Shown here: piece after piece, positions 17,667-24,640 of the stretch
Position numbering within the stretch: position 1 is the first letter of the stretch
Layout of the letters: each line of letters starts with the position of its first letter
Source of the DNA: JACPPO01 sp965262505
GTDB taxonomy: Bacteria > Acidobacteriota > Vicinamibacteria > Vicinamibacterales > UBA2999
Assembly (NCBI GenBank): GCA_965262505.1
Contig: CBDHFM010000030.1
Coordinates: 3,968,001 to 4,032,000 of the forward strand
Direction of reading: 5' to 3'
DNA length: 64,000 nt
Program-made: the position numbers and the translations under genes
The notes under the pieces: model-generated
Database searches by the model: none
Told to the model about the DNA's origin: nothing
What the model saw: the letters and a program-made list of their open reading frames with translations, nothing else

Positions 17667-19060
17667 AGTCTCTTCCAATGAGACATGAGCCTGAAGGGGG
17701 GATTGTTTCCAACGACACATGAGCCTGAAGGGGAGCTGGGTCGTGGATCATCGGAGGATGATCGTGACGCTCCACACCGACCGGCTACGGACCTTGCAGC
17801 ACGTTCGGGAGTTCCTTGAGGGCAACCAGGAGGTCGACCTGGTCGTGGCGACTCGAGCTGCGGCCTATGGGTTCATCGAGCAGACCCTGGGCCGGTTCGA
17901 CTATGTCCACCAAGGGAAGGCTGAGAAGGGTCTGCTCCGATGTTTTCTGGCCAAGGTGACCGGGCTGTCGCGCGCCCAACTCACCCGGTTGTTGGCCCAG
18001 CATCGGGTCACCGGGAGCATCGCCGACCGCCGCGGGGCGCCCCGACGGCCGTTCCCCCGCCGCTACACGAGCATCGACATCGGGCTTCTCGCCGAGCTCG
18101 ACCGGCTCCACGGCACCTTGTCCGGGCCGGCCACGCGCAAGCTCTGTGCGCGCGCCTACCATCGCTTTGGCGACCGCCGGTTCGAACGCCTGGCCGGCAT
18201 CTCCAACGGCCACCTCTACAACCTGCGGCACTCGACCACGTATCAACGGCGCCGCGGAACCACCTCCACCCGGACGCGCCCAGTCCAGGTCGCCATTGGC
18301 GAGCGCCGTCGGCCGACGCCGTTCGGGCGCCCCGGCTATGTCCGGGTCGATTCCGTCCACCAAGCCGATCTGGATGACCTGAAAGGCCTGTACCACGTGA
18401 ACTTGGTGGACGAGGTCACCCAGTTCCAGTTCATCGGCTCGGTCGAGCACCTCCATGCCGCGTGCCTGGCGCCGGTCCTCAGCGCCCTGCTCCGAGCCTT
18501 CCCCTTCACCCTCCACGGCTTTCACTCCGACAACGGCTCGGAATACGTCAACCGCACCGTCGCCGCGCTGCTCGAAGCCCTCCACATCGACGAGTTCACC
18601 AAGTCCCGAGCCCGACACACCAACGACAACGCCCTCGTCGAGAGCAAGAACGGCTCGGTCGTCCGCAAGCACCTCGGCTACGGCCACATCCCCAGCCGCC
18701 ACACCCAACGCGTCAACGACTTCACCCAGAACGTCCTCTCGCCCTATCTCAACTTCCACCGGCCCTGCTTCTTCCCCTCCGAGACCGTCGACGCCAAGGG
18801 CCGCCGCCGCAAGCGCTACCGCGACGCCGACATCATGACACCCTATGAGAAGCTCAAGTCGCTCCCCGAGGCCGCCGTCTACCTCACCCCGGGGACCACC
18901 TTCCAACAGCTCGACGCCGTCGCCTTCGCCCTGAGCGACAATGATGCCGCGCGCGCCCTGCACGAGGCACGCGCACGGCTATTCCGGTCTATTGACCCGG
19001 CTGCCTGACATGTCCGGCTCATCGATCCGCTTCAGGCTCATTTCTGGATTGGAAAGGACT
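17667..19060 (+). mobile_element. Integrase-core insertion sequence, full-length copy
   Basis: This 1,394-bp element has imperfect terminal inverted repeats: AGTCTCTTCCAATGAGACAT at the left and, read inward from the right, AGTCCTTTCCAATCCAGAAA. A 17-bp word, ACATGAGCCTGAAGGGG, is repeated at the left end. The second copy at 39574-40124 fixes the boundaries. No matching target duplication flanks this copy (left GATAG, right GGGTA), which points to deletion or recombination after insertion. Confidence 0.9.
17719..19008 (+). CDS. Transposase with integrase (rve/DDE) core
   Basis: The 429-residue protein has an N-terminal helical DNA-binding region (TGLSRAQLTRLLAQHRVTGS), then a retroviral-type integrase core. 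The core carries D in RVDSVHQADLDD, D in FHSDNGSEYVN and E in NDNALVESKNGSVVRKHLG, the DDE triad. The C-terminal third contains RRRKRYRDADIMTPYEKLKS. I cannot name the IS family with certainty; it is in the IS3/IS481-like integrase superfamily. The frame is complete and may be active. Confidence 0.85.
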   Translation: MSLKGSWVVDHRRMIVTLHTDRLRTLQHVREFLEGNQEVDLVVATRAAAYGFIEQTLGRFDYVHQGKAEKGLLRCFLAKVTGLSRAQLTRLLAQHRVTGSIADRRGAPRRPFPRRYTSIDIGLLAELDRLHGTLSGPATRKLCARAYHRFGDRRFERLAGISNGHLYNLRHSTTYQRRRGTTSTRTRPVQVAIGERRRPTPFGRPGYVRVDSVHQADLDDLKGLYHVNLVDEVTQFQFIGSVEHLHAACLAPVLSALLRAFPFTLHGFHSDNGSEYVNRTVAALLEALHIDEFTKSRARHTNDNALVESKNGSVVRKHLGYGHIPSRHTQRVNDFTQNVLSPYLNFHRPCFFPSETVDAKGRRRKRYRDADIMTPYEKLKSLPEAAVYLTPGTTFQQLDAVAFALSDNDAARALHEARARLFRSIDPAA

Positions 19061-21846
19061 GGGTATGGGCGGCCGCGGACGCTGGATTGGCACCACCGTC
19101 TCCGTGTCGGCGCCGCCGTGCACATCCGCCGGTGCCATCGTCTGTGCCATGCCCCAATTGGGTGGCGCGAGGCCTGGGGTGACCGCCGCAGAGTCCGAAT
19201 CCAGCGCGGCATCGGGCAATGGGCCGAGCCCTGGCCTTCGCCATGCAGCCGGCTTGTCAACCAGCGGCAGCAGGTCGAGCTCTTCCGTCGTCCTGGCCAT
19301 CGCCCGCTCGACCGCGCCAGCGGGCGAGCGATCGCCCACAGGACCGCTCCGGCGACCGTGAGCGTGAGCAGCCCCGGAAGCACCGGACTGGCCGGCGGGA
19401 GCCACACGCCCGAGATCTGCGCCACGCCGGCGAGCCCGATCGCGAACGCCCCTCCCAACACCCAGGGCAGCGTGCGGAGCCGTACGCGTTGCGTGACGCG
19501 AACCAGGCACTTGCCGGCGGCATGGTTCTCCACCAGCACCCGCAGGTCGATGACGCCGTGCCAGGGCCAGCGTCCGGTTCCCACGCGAACATCCCAATCG
19601 GTCTGCCAGCCATCGTCGATCTCGACGATCCGCGCCAGCGGCGAGCGTGTGAGCCGATGCGTGAGGCTGGTGAGCAACGTCTCCGCGCTCAGCCATCGCT
19701 CGGACCAGTAGCACGACAAGCGGCCGCGCGGCGCGAGCAGGCGCACGGCCTGCCAGAGGTCGGCCATCGACGGTCGATGCGCGCGGTGCGCCCGGAGCTC
19801 GTCGGGCGTGAAGACCTGGGCGGAGTGCATCATCCCGCGGAGCCGGCCGCGCGCTCGCGCGAGCGGCTGGATGAAGTGCAGCCAGGCGATGAGCGCCGTG
19901 CCGAGCGCGCGGCTCGCCCGGTTGGACCAGCGTCCAACGGATGGCAGCGCTCCGTAGCCCGACGCCCGCGCGTAACGGAGGCACCGGAACACCGTGACCG
20001 ACAGCCCGATCGTGCCCATGGCCATGAGCGCCAGGCCCACGACCGGATCCAGGAGCAGCGCCAGACAGAGACCGGCGACGAGGAGCGCGAGGGCGCCGGA
20101 CTGCCAGCGGGCCGAGTGAGGCCAGAAGGCAAACGGATACACGTGCGTCTGATAGACGGACGGAAAGGCGGACGTGCCCCATACGCCGGTGTTGACCTGC
20201 GGCCGCGACAACGCGCGCAGGAACGGCAGCGGACTGTAGATGTGCCCCCGCCACCGGATCTTGCTGCCCATGAACTTGTCGGGATGATGAGGCATCAGCC
20301 ACGTCTGCCCTTCGCCGTACCCGACCTGCTGCCGCCAGTATTGCCGGATGGTCGCTCGGTGGCGATGCCATACCAGCGCGGAGGGGGCAAACGCGATCTT
20401 CCAGCCCAGAGCCTGCAGGCGCCAGCACACATCGACGTCGTCGCCGGCGCGCAGATATATCGGGTTGAAGCCGCCGATGGCGAGCAGCGCCTCCCGGCGG
20501 AACGCCATGTTGCAGCCGGGCACATGCTCGGCGGTCCGGTCGTCCAGCAGGACATGTGTCGGTCCGCCGGGCGCGCGGGCGACGCACTGGGCCACCCATA
20601 GGTCGTCTGGCGGCACGATATTCGGCCCGCCGGCCGCCGCCACATCCGAGGTGAGGAACGGCTGCACGAGATACGTCAGCCAGTCGGCGTCGGCGCGGAC
20701 GTCCGCATCCGTGTACGCCACGATCTCCCCGGTTGCGGACTCCAGGCCGACATTTCTGGCCGCGCTCAGCCCGCCGTTTGGCACGTCAATGCGCCTGACG
20801 CCGGGATGGCGGGCGGCGATGGCGGCTGTGTCATCGGTGGAGCCGTCGTTCACCAGAATGATTTCGACGTCGGCGTACGTCATGCGCTCGAGCGAGGTCA
20901 GACACTCATCGAGCGTGTCCGCCGCGTTGTACGCGCAGACCACCACCGAGATCCGCGGCCACGTCCGTCGCTCGGTCTCCGGAAACGGCGCCGAGCCGAA
21001 CACGCGCTCCACCGCCTGAAGAGCCGGCTTGGGCCGGCGGGCGCGATCGACGAGACCGAACGCCCAGTCCTCGATCGCGGAGCCGCCACGCCACCACTCG
21101 TCTGTCCACGAGAAGGCAACGGCGCCGCAGGCGCCCTCGGTAAACGCCACGCGCAGTTGCATGGCCGTCAGGGCGGCCTGGCCAGCCTCACCCTCCCGTA
21201 GGCTGTCCGCCCCCGCTTCTGCCAGCAGCAGCGGCTTGTGCCCTGCTATTCTCTGGAGGCGCGCCGTATAGGCGGCAAGGGCGGATTGCCGGTGCAGGTA
21301 CACGTTGAAGGCAAAGAGATCGACAAACGACAGGTCCAGGTATTCCGTTGGCGGGAAGTTGACATACGTGAAGAGGCTGTCGGGCGCTGCCGACTTGGCT
21401 TCGTCATAGAGCGATCGCAGAAAGAGCTCGACGCGCTCCGCTCCGTGCCAGCGCACGACCGCCCCCGGAATCTCGTTGCCCAGCGCGAACAGCAACACGG
21501 CCGGGTGGGATGCCAGGCGTTCGATCTCCGCCACGATCTCGTGCCGAATCTGTTCGCGCAGGCGCCGATCGTCGAGGAAGGCCACGTGCTGCGACCACGG
21601 GAGCCCCACCATCACCCGCAGTCCGTGCCGGGCGGCCTCGTTGAGGATCGCCAGGCTGGGCGCCGTATAGGTACGGATCGTGTTGACGCCGTGGCGCGCC
21701 ATCATCGCGAAGTCGTCGGCGACCCGCACCCGCGAGGGGAACTGTCCGTCTTCTCCACCCGGCGCAAACGTACCGTAGGCAACGCCCTTGACCCAGAATC
21801 GTTCGCTTCCGCAGTGGAGAAATTTGCCGACGACAGTAGGAGACAT
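18979..21846 (-). CDS. Glycoside hydrolase-like / family 2 glycosyltransferase fusion, 3' end damaged
   Basis: The first ~290 residues form a glycosidase-like TIM barrel (HGVNTIRTYTAPSLAIL, LFALGNEIPGAVV, LLLAEAGADS, AFSWTDEWWRGG). A GT2 domain follows from about residue 300 (ISVVVCAYNAADTLDECL, VNDGSTDD, YTDADVRADADW, GCNMAFRREALL). Membrane helices lie near 600-690 and a soluble domain comes after them. Such fusions are probably envelope polysaccharide synthases; the product is unknown. Near 19310 (residue ~845) the coding frame shifts by one base: the natural continuation ERAMARTTEELDLLPLV lies in another frame. The native sequence is then cut off at 19061 by the insertion sequence, so the last ~110 residues of this open frame are not native. 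Confidence 0.75.
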   Translation of the reverse strand: MSPTVVGKFLHCGSERFWVKGVAYGTFAPGGEDGQFPSRVRVADDFAMMARHGVNTIRTYTAPSLAILNEAARHGLRVMVGLPWSQHVAFLDDRRLREQIRHEIVAEIERLASHPAVLLFALGNEIPGAVVRWHGAERVELFLRSLYDEAKSAAPDSLFTYVNFPPTEYLDLSFVDLFAFNVYLHRQSALAAYTARLQRIAGHKPLLLAEAGADSLREGEAGQAALTAMQLRVAFTEGACGAVAFSWTDEWWRGGSAIEDWAFGLVDRARRPKPALQAVERVFGSAPFPETERRTWPRISVVVCAYNAADTLDECLTSLERMTYADVEIILVNDGSTDDTAAIAARHPGVRRIDVPNGGLSAARNVGLESATGEIVAYTDADVRADADWLTYLVQPFLTSDVAAAGGPNIVPPDDLWVAQCVARAPGGPTHVLLDDRTAEHVPGCNMAFRREALLAIGGFNPIYLRAGDDVDVCWRLQALGWKIAFAPSALVWHRHRATIRQYWRQQVGYGEGQTWLMPHHPDKFMGSKIRWRGHIYSPLPFLRALSRPQVNTGVWGTSAFPSVYQTHVYPFAFWPHSARWQSGALALLVAGLCLALLLDPVVGLALMAMGTIGLSVTVFRCLRYARASGYGALPSVGRWSNRASRALGTALIAWLHFIQPLARARGRLRGMMHSAQVFTPDELRAHRAHRPSMADLWQAVRLLAPRGRLSCYWSERWLSAETLLTSLTHRLTRSPLARIVEIDDGWQTDWDVRVGTGRWPWHGVIDLRVLVENHAAGKCLVRVTQRVRLRTLPWVLGGAFAIGLAGVAQISGVWLPPASPVLPGLLTLTVAGAVLWAIARPLARSSGRWPGRRKSSTCCRWLTSRLHGEGQGSAHCPMPRWIRTLRRSPQASRHPIGAWHRRWHRRMCTAAPTRRRWCQSSVRGRPYPVLSNPEMSLKRIDEPDMSGSRVNRPE

Positions 21847-22189
21847 TTAGATATAGGAAACCATTTACAAAAAACCGTTAGCCGTATCTTGCAGCGAGGG
21901 ACCCCGTGTCTCGATTCTTCGGATGACCACCAAGTGCTGGGCGGGTGCAAGTCTATATTCGAGGCGACTGCAATTACCAGATGAGTTTGATCCTAATTGC
22001 GTACGAAGAACGGTTTTGTAATTTCAGTCGCGTGTTCTTGGGCTTCGGCAGCGGTTGGTCCTGATCAAGATTGTAATTTCTCGCTTCTTCGTCCAATGCG
22101 TTGGGGGGCAGGTGGGACGGGACCGCAGCCAGCCGAAAGTCGGCGCGCCCGCAGTCGCCTGCGGTCATGTCGCTGGGGGATGGCAGGCG
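21847..22189. other. Intergenic gap, lower GC, no gene recognised
   Basis: These 343 bp lie between the glycosyltransferase start and the NlpC/P60 stop. The sequence is visibly more AT-rich than its surroundings near 21840-22090. It probably holds the promoter of the glycosyltransferase gene. I see no convincing coding frame, terminator or RNA. Confidence 0.4.
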
Positions 22190-22912
22190 CTATCGCGAGG
22201 ACTGCACGGATCCGGGAAGGGCGCGGCCCGCGGCGAGGGTGACGCCGGCCACACGGCGGGCGCCGACGAAGCGGCTCGCCCAGTACGAACTGTCGTAGCG
22301 CTCCACGCGGACGACGCCCTGAGAGCTGGGGGCGTGGACGAACTGGCCGCCGCCGATGGCGACACCCACGTGCGACGCGCCTGGGCTGATAGTCTGGAAG
22401 AACAGCAGGTCGCCCGCCCTCACCTCGTTCACATCCACCCGGCGACCGGCGCGGTATTGATCGCGGGCCTCGCGAGGCAGAAACGTGCGGTGCCGTGCGA
22501 AGACGTACTGCACGAACCCGCTGCAGTCGAAGCCCGACGGATCGGTCCCGCCGTGCAGGTAGGGAACGCCCCGATATCCGAGCGCTGTGGCCGCGACGGT
22601 CGCCGTCGTGCTTGGGGCGCCTGGGCCGCCCGGGGCGGCGGGCGCTACCGGTGCCTCGACAGGTACCTCGGCCGGTACCTCGACGCGCTCCGGCGGTGTG
22701 TCGATGCGCTCGGTCGGGTCTCCGTCGGCGCCGGGCGGAATGGCCGCACCCGGAAACGGCCGCGGCACTCCGCCACCCGTCGCGCAGGCACCGCTTGCGA
22801 GCGCGAGCATCACGATCAGGGCAGGCCCCGTCCCTGCCGGGAGCCGTCTCGGCACGGCATACCCGCGGAGTGTCACCACGGCTGCGTTATCGGCGTAACC
22901 TGCTGAGTTCAC
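22190..22912 (-). CDS. NlpC/P60-family cell-wall peptidase
   Basis: The protein (up to 240 residues) has a hydrophobic export segment ending LALASGACATGG, which could be a lipoprotein site although the -3 residue is Ser rather than Leu. A proline- and valine-rich linker of about 60 residues leads to the peptidase domain. The catalytic Cys is in GFDCSGFVQYVF and the His in ASHVGVAIGGGQFVHAP. Such enzymes cut gamma-D-glutamyl-diaminopimelate bonds in peptidoglycan stems. The start is uncertain; a GTG near 22876 would give a tighter signal peptide. It is divergent from the HNH gene. Confidence 0.85.
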   Translation of the reverse strand: MNSAGYADNAAVVTLRGYAVPRRLPAGTGPALIVMLALASGACATGGGVPRPFPGAAIPPGADGDPTERIDTPPERVEVPAEVPVEAPVAPAAPGGPGAPSTTATVAATALGYRGVPYLHGGTDPSGFDCSGFVQYVFARHRTFLPREARDQYRAGRRVDVNEVRAGDLLFFQTISPGASHVGVAIGGGQFVHAPSSQGVVRVERYDSSYWASRFVGARRVAGVTLAAGRALPGSVQSSR

Positions 22913-22934
22913 TAGTCTTCGGCGCTGACCATTC

Positions 22935-22964
22935 TGGACAGCCCGTCGACGGTCCGAGTATCAT
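22935..22964 (+). promoter_or_regulatory. Putative sigma70-type promoter for the HNH gene
   Basis: TGGACA at 22935-22940 and TATCAT at 22959-22964 are separated by 18 bp. Transcription would start about 22971, only a few bases before the ATG at 22974, so the message could be almost leaderless. No ribosome-binding site is seen upstream of that ATG, which fits. Confidence 0.4.
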
Positions 22965-22973
22965 TGGCACGCT

Positions 22974-23507
22974 ATGGAGCAGGCGCTCCTCCTCAACGCG
23001 TCGTACGAGCCTCTCAAGGTCGTCAACTGGCAGAAGGCGATCACGCTCTGGTGCCAGGGGAAGGTCGAGGTCATCGCGGTCCACGACCGCGAGGTCAGGG
23101 CGGTGTCTGTCAGCTTCAAGCTGCCGTCCGTCATCCGCCTCCTCCGCTTCGTCAGGATCAAACGCAGATACGATTACGTTCCCTTCTCCCGCGCCAACAT
23201 CTACGCGCGCGACAATCACATGTGCCAGTACTGCGGCGGGACGATGTCGACGGCCGATCTGACCTTCGACCATGTCGTGCCGGTCGCCTACGGCGGCAGC
23301 AAGGACTGGGAGAACATCGTCACGTGCTGCATTGGCTGCAACCGGAAGAAAGGCGGGCGGACGCCCGGTGAAGCCCGGATGCGGCTGAGGCGCACGCCGC
23401 GGCGGCCCAGTTCGGCGCCCGCGGCCCGCATCACGATCGGGCTCCGCAACGCGCCGGAAAGCTGGCGCGACTATCTGTACTGGAACCTCGAGCTCGACGA
23501 AACCTAG
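22974..23507 (+). CDS. HNH endonuclease-domain protein
   Basis: This 177-residue protein starts MEQALLLNASYEPLKVVNW, the hallmark of a widespread housekeeping HNH subfamily. The zinc-finger nuclease is intact: NHMCQYCGG, TFDHVVPVAYGG (catalytic His) and WENIVTCCIGCNRKKGGRTP. It is not next to restriction or phage genes, and these stand-alone members have no settled role; DNA repair or RNA work is possible. It is expressed away from the peptidase gene. Confidence 0.88.
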   Translation: MEQALLLNASYEPLKVVNWQKAITLWCQGKVEVIAVHDREVRAVSVSFKLPSVIRLLRFVRIKRRYDYVPFSRANIYARDNHMCQYCGGTMSTADLTFDHVVPVAYGGSKDWENIVTCCIGCNRKKGGRTPGEARMRLRRTPRRPSSAPAARITIGLRNAPESWRDYLYWNLELDET

Positions 23508-23573
23508 GTCAGGAGTCGACGGTCAAGCACACACGTCAACGGCAGGGGCGAGGGTGTACGATCTGACCTCCTC

Positions 23574-24602
23574 ATGCCTCCCGTGCCCACCATCACGTCC
23601 GTGCGGCCGCTTCGGGCGGTCGAGGGTGGACGCGTCACGATTCACGGGTCCGGATTCGCCATCGACGACCTGTTGACGATCCCTGTTGGCGACGGGGAGG
23701 CGCGGGTCGAATTCGCGTCCTCCCGCCGCCTGGTCCTTGCCATCTCCAGCGAGCTCGAGGCGGGGCAGGCGCCCGTCAGGGTCCCTGGCGCGTTAGGTCG
23801 GGCGGCGTACATCTCGATCGGCAGACCGTGGGCGACGGGCCTTCACCAGGTCGACAGCCCAGCCTTCGACGCCGAGGGCAATCTGTTTGTCAGCTACAGC
23901 GGATCCCGCGGCCATGAGGCACCCGTCTCGATCTTCCGTGTGACGCGGAACGGGACCCGCGACCCATTTGCCTCGGGGATCGTCAACGCCACGTCCATGG
24001 CTGTCGGCCCGGATGGAAAGCTGTACGTGTCGAGCCGGTTCGAAGGCACTGTGTACCGGGTTGATGACACCGGTGCGCACGAGCCGGTGGCCTCGGAGCT
24101 GGGTGTCGCGTGCGGGATCGCGTTCGACCGGGACGGATGGATGTACGTAGGGGACCGGTCGGGCACGATCTTCCGCCTCCGCGACGGACGCGCCGCCCCG
24201 TTCGCGACGATCCCGCCGAGCGTGGCCGCCTTTCATCTGGCGATGAGCGCGGAGCAGGAGCTGTTCGTGACGGCGCCCACGCTGAACCCGTACGACTACA
24301 TCTACCGGATCGACCGACAGGGCCACGTCCGCACGATGCCCTCGCTGCTCGGGCGGCCTCAGGGACTGGCCTTCGCCCCCGACGGGAGGCTGCACGTCGT
24401 CGATGCGCTGGCTGGCGCGAGCGGCGTGTACCGGTTCAGCGATCCCGAGGCGACGCCTGAACTGGTGGTATCAGGGGGCACGCTCGTGGGGGTCGCCTTC
24501 GGCCCCGACGGGGAAATGGCGGTGGTGTCGAACGAAACGGCGTATCGATTCGAGTCTGGCGATGGTCCAGGATCCAGGGTCCAACCGGGTGGGGTAAGAT
24601 GA
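23574..24602 (+). CDS. IPT/TIG-domain plus NHL/SMP-30-type beta-propeller protein
   Basis: The 342-residue protein starts with an IPT/TIG immunoglobulin-like domain (PTITSVRPLRAVEGGRVTIH, GSGF). Repeated six-bladed propeller strands follow (FDAEGNLFVSYSG, VGPDGKLYVSSRFEGTVYRV, FDRDGWMYVGDRSGTIFRL, FAPDGRLHVVD, FGPDGEMAVVS). There is no clear signal peptide. It resembles gluconolactonase-like proteins but I see no basis for a substrate. Near the stop, 24564-24586 contains a short GGTCCAG/GATCCAG array with a 7-bp period. Confidence 0.75.
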   Translation: MPPVPTITSVRPLRAVEGGRVTIHGSGFAIDDLLTIPVGDGEARVEFASSRRLVLAISSELEAGQAPVRVPGALGRAAYISIGRPWATGLHQVDSPAFDAEGNLFVSYSGSRGHEAPVSIFRVTRNGTRDPFASGIVNATSMAVGPDGKLYVSSRFEGTVYRVDDTGAHEPVASELGVACGIAFDRDGWMYVGDRSGTIFRLRDGRAAPFATIPPSVAAFHLAMSAEQELFVTAPTLNPYDYIYRIDRQGHVRTMPSLLGRPQGLAFAPDGRLHVVDALAGASGVYRFSDPEATPELVVSGGTLVGVAFGPDGEMAVVSNETAYRFESGDGPGSRVQPGGVR

Positions 24603-24640
24603 AGGTTTGAGTTGGCTCCGGAATTCCTGGCAGTAAGGAT

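Noticed and set aside
17785..18963. 392-codon antisense frame within the integrase-type transposase
   Set aside because: A by-product of high GC third positions on the opposite strand; the sense frame has the DDE motifs.
21974..22168. 64-codon minus-strand frame in the AT-richer gap before the glycosyltransferase gene
   Set aside because: No ribosome-binding site, no recognisable motif, and it lies in the likely promoter region.
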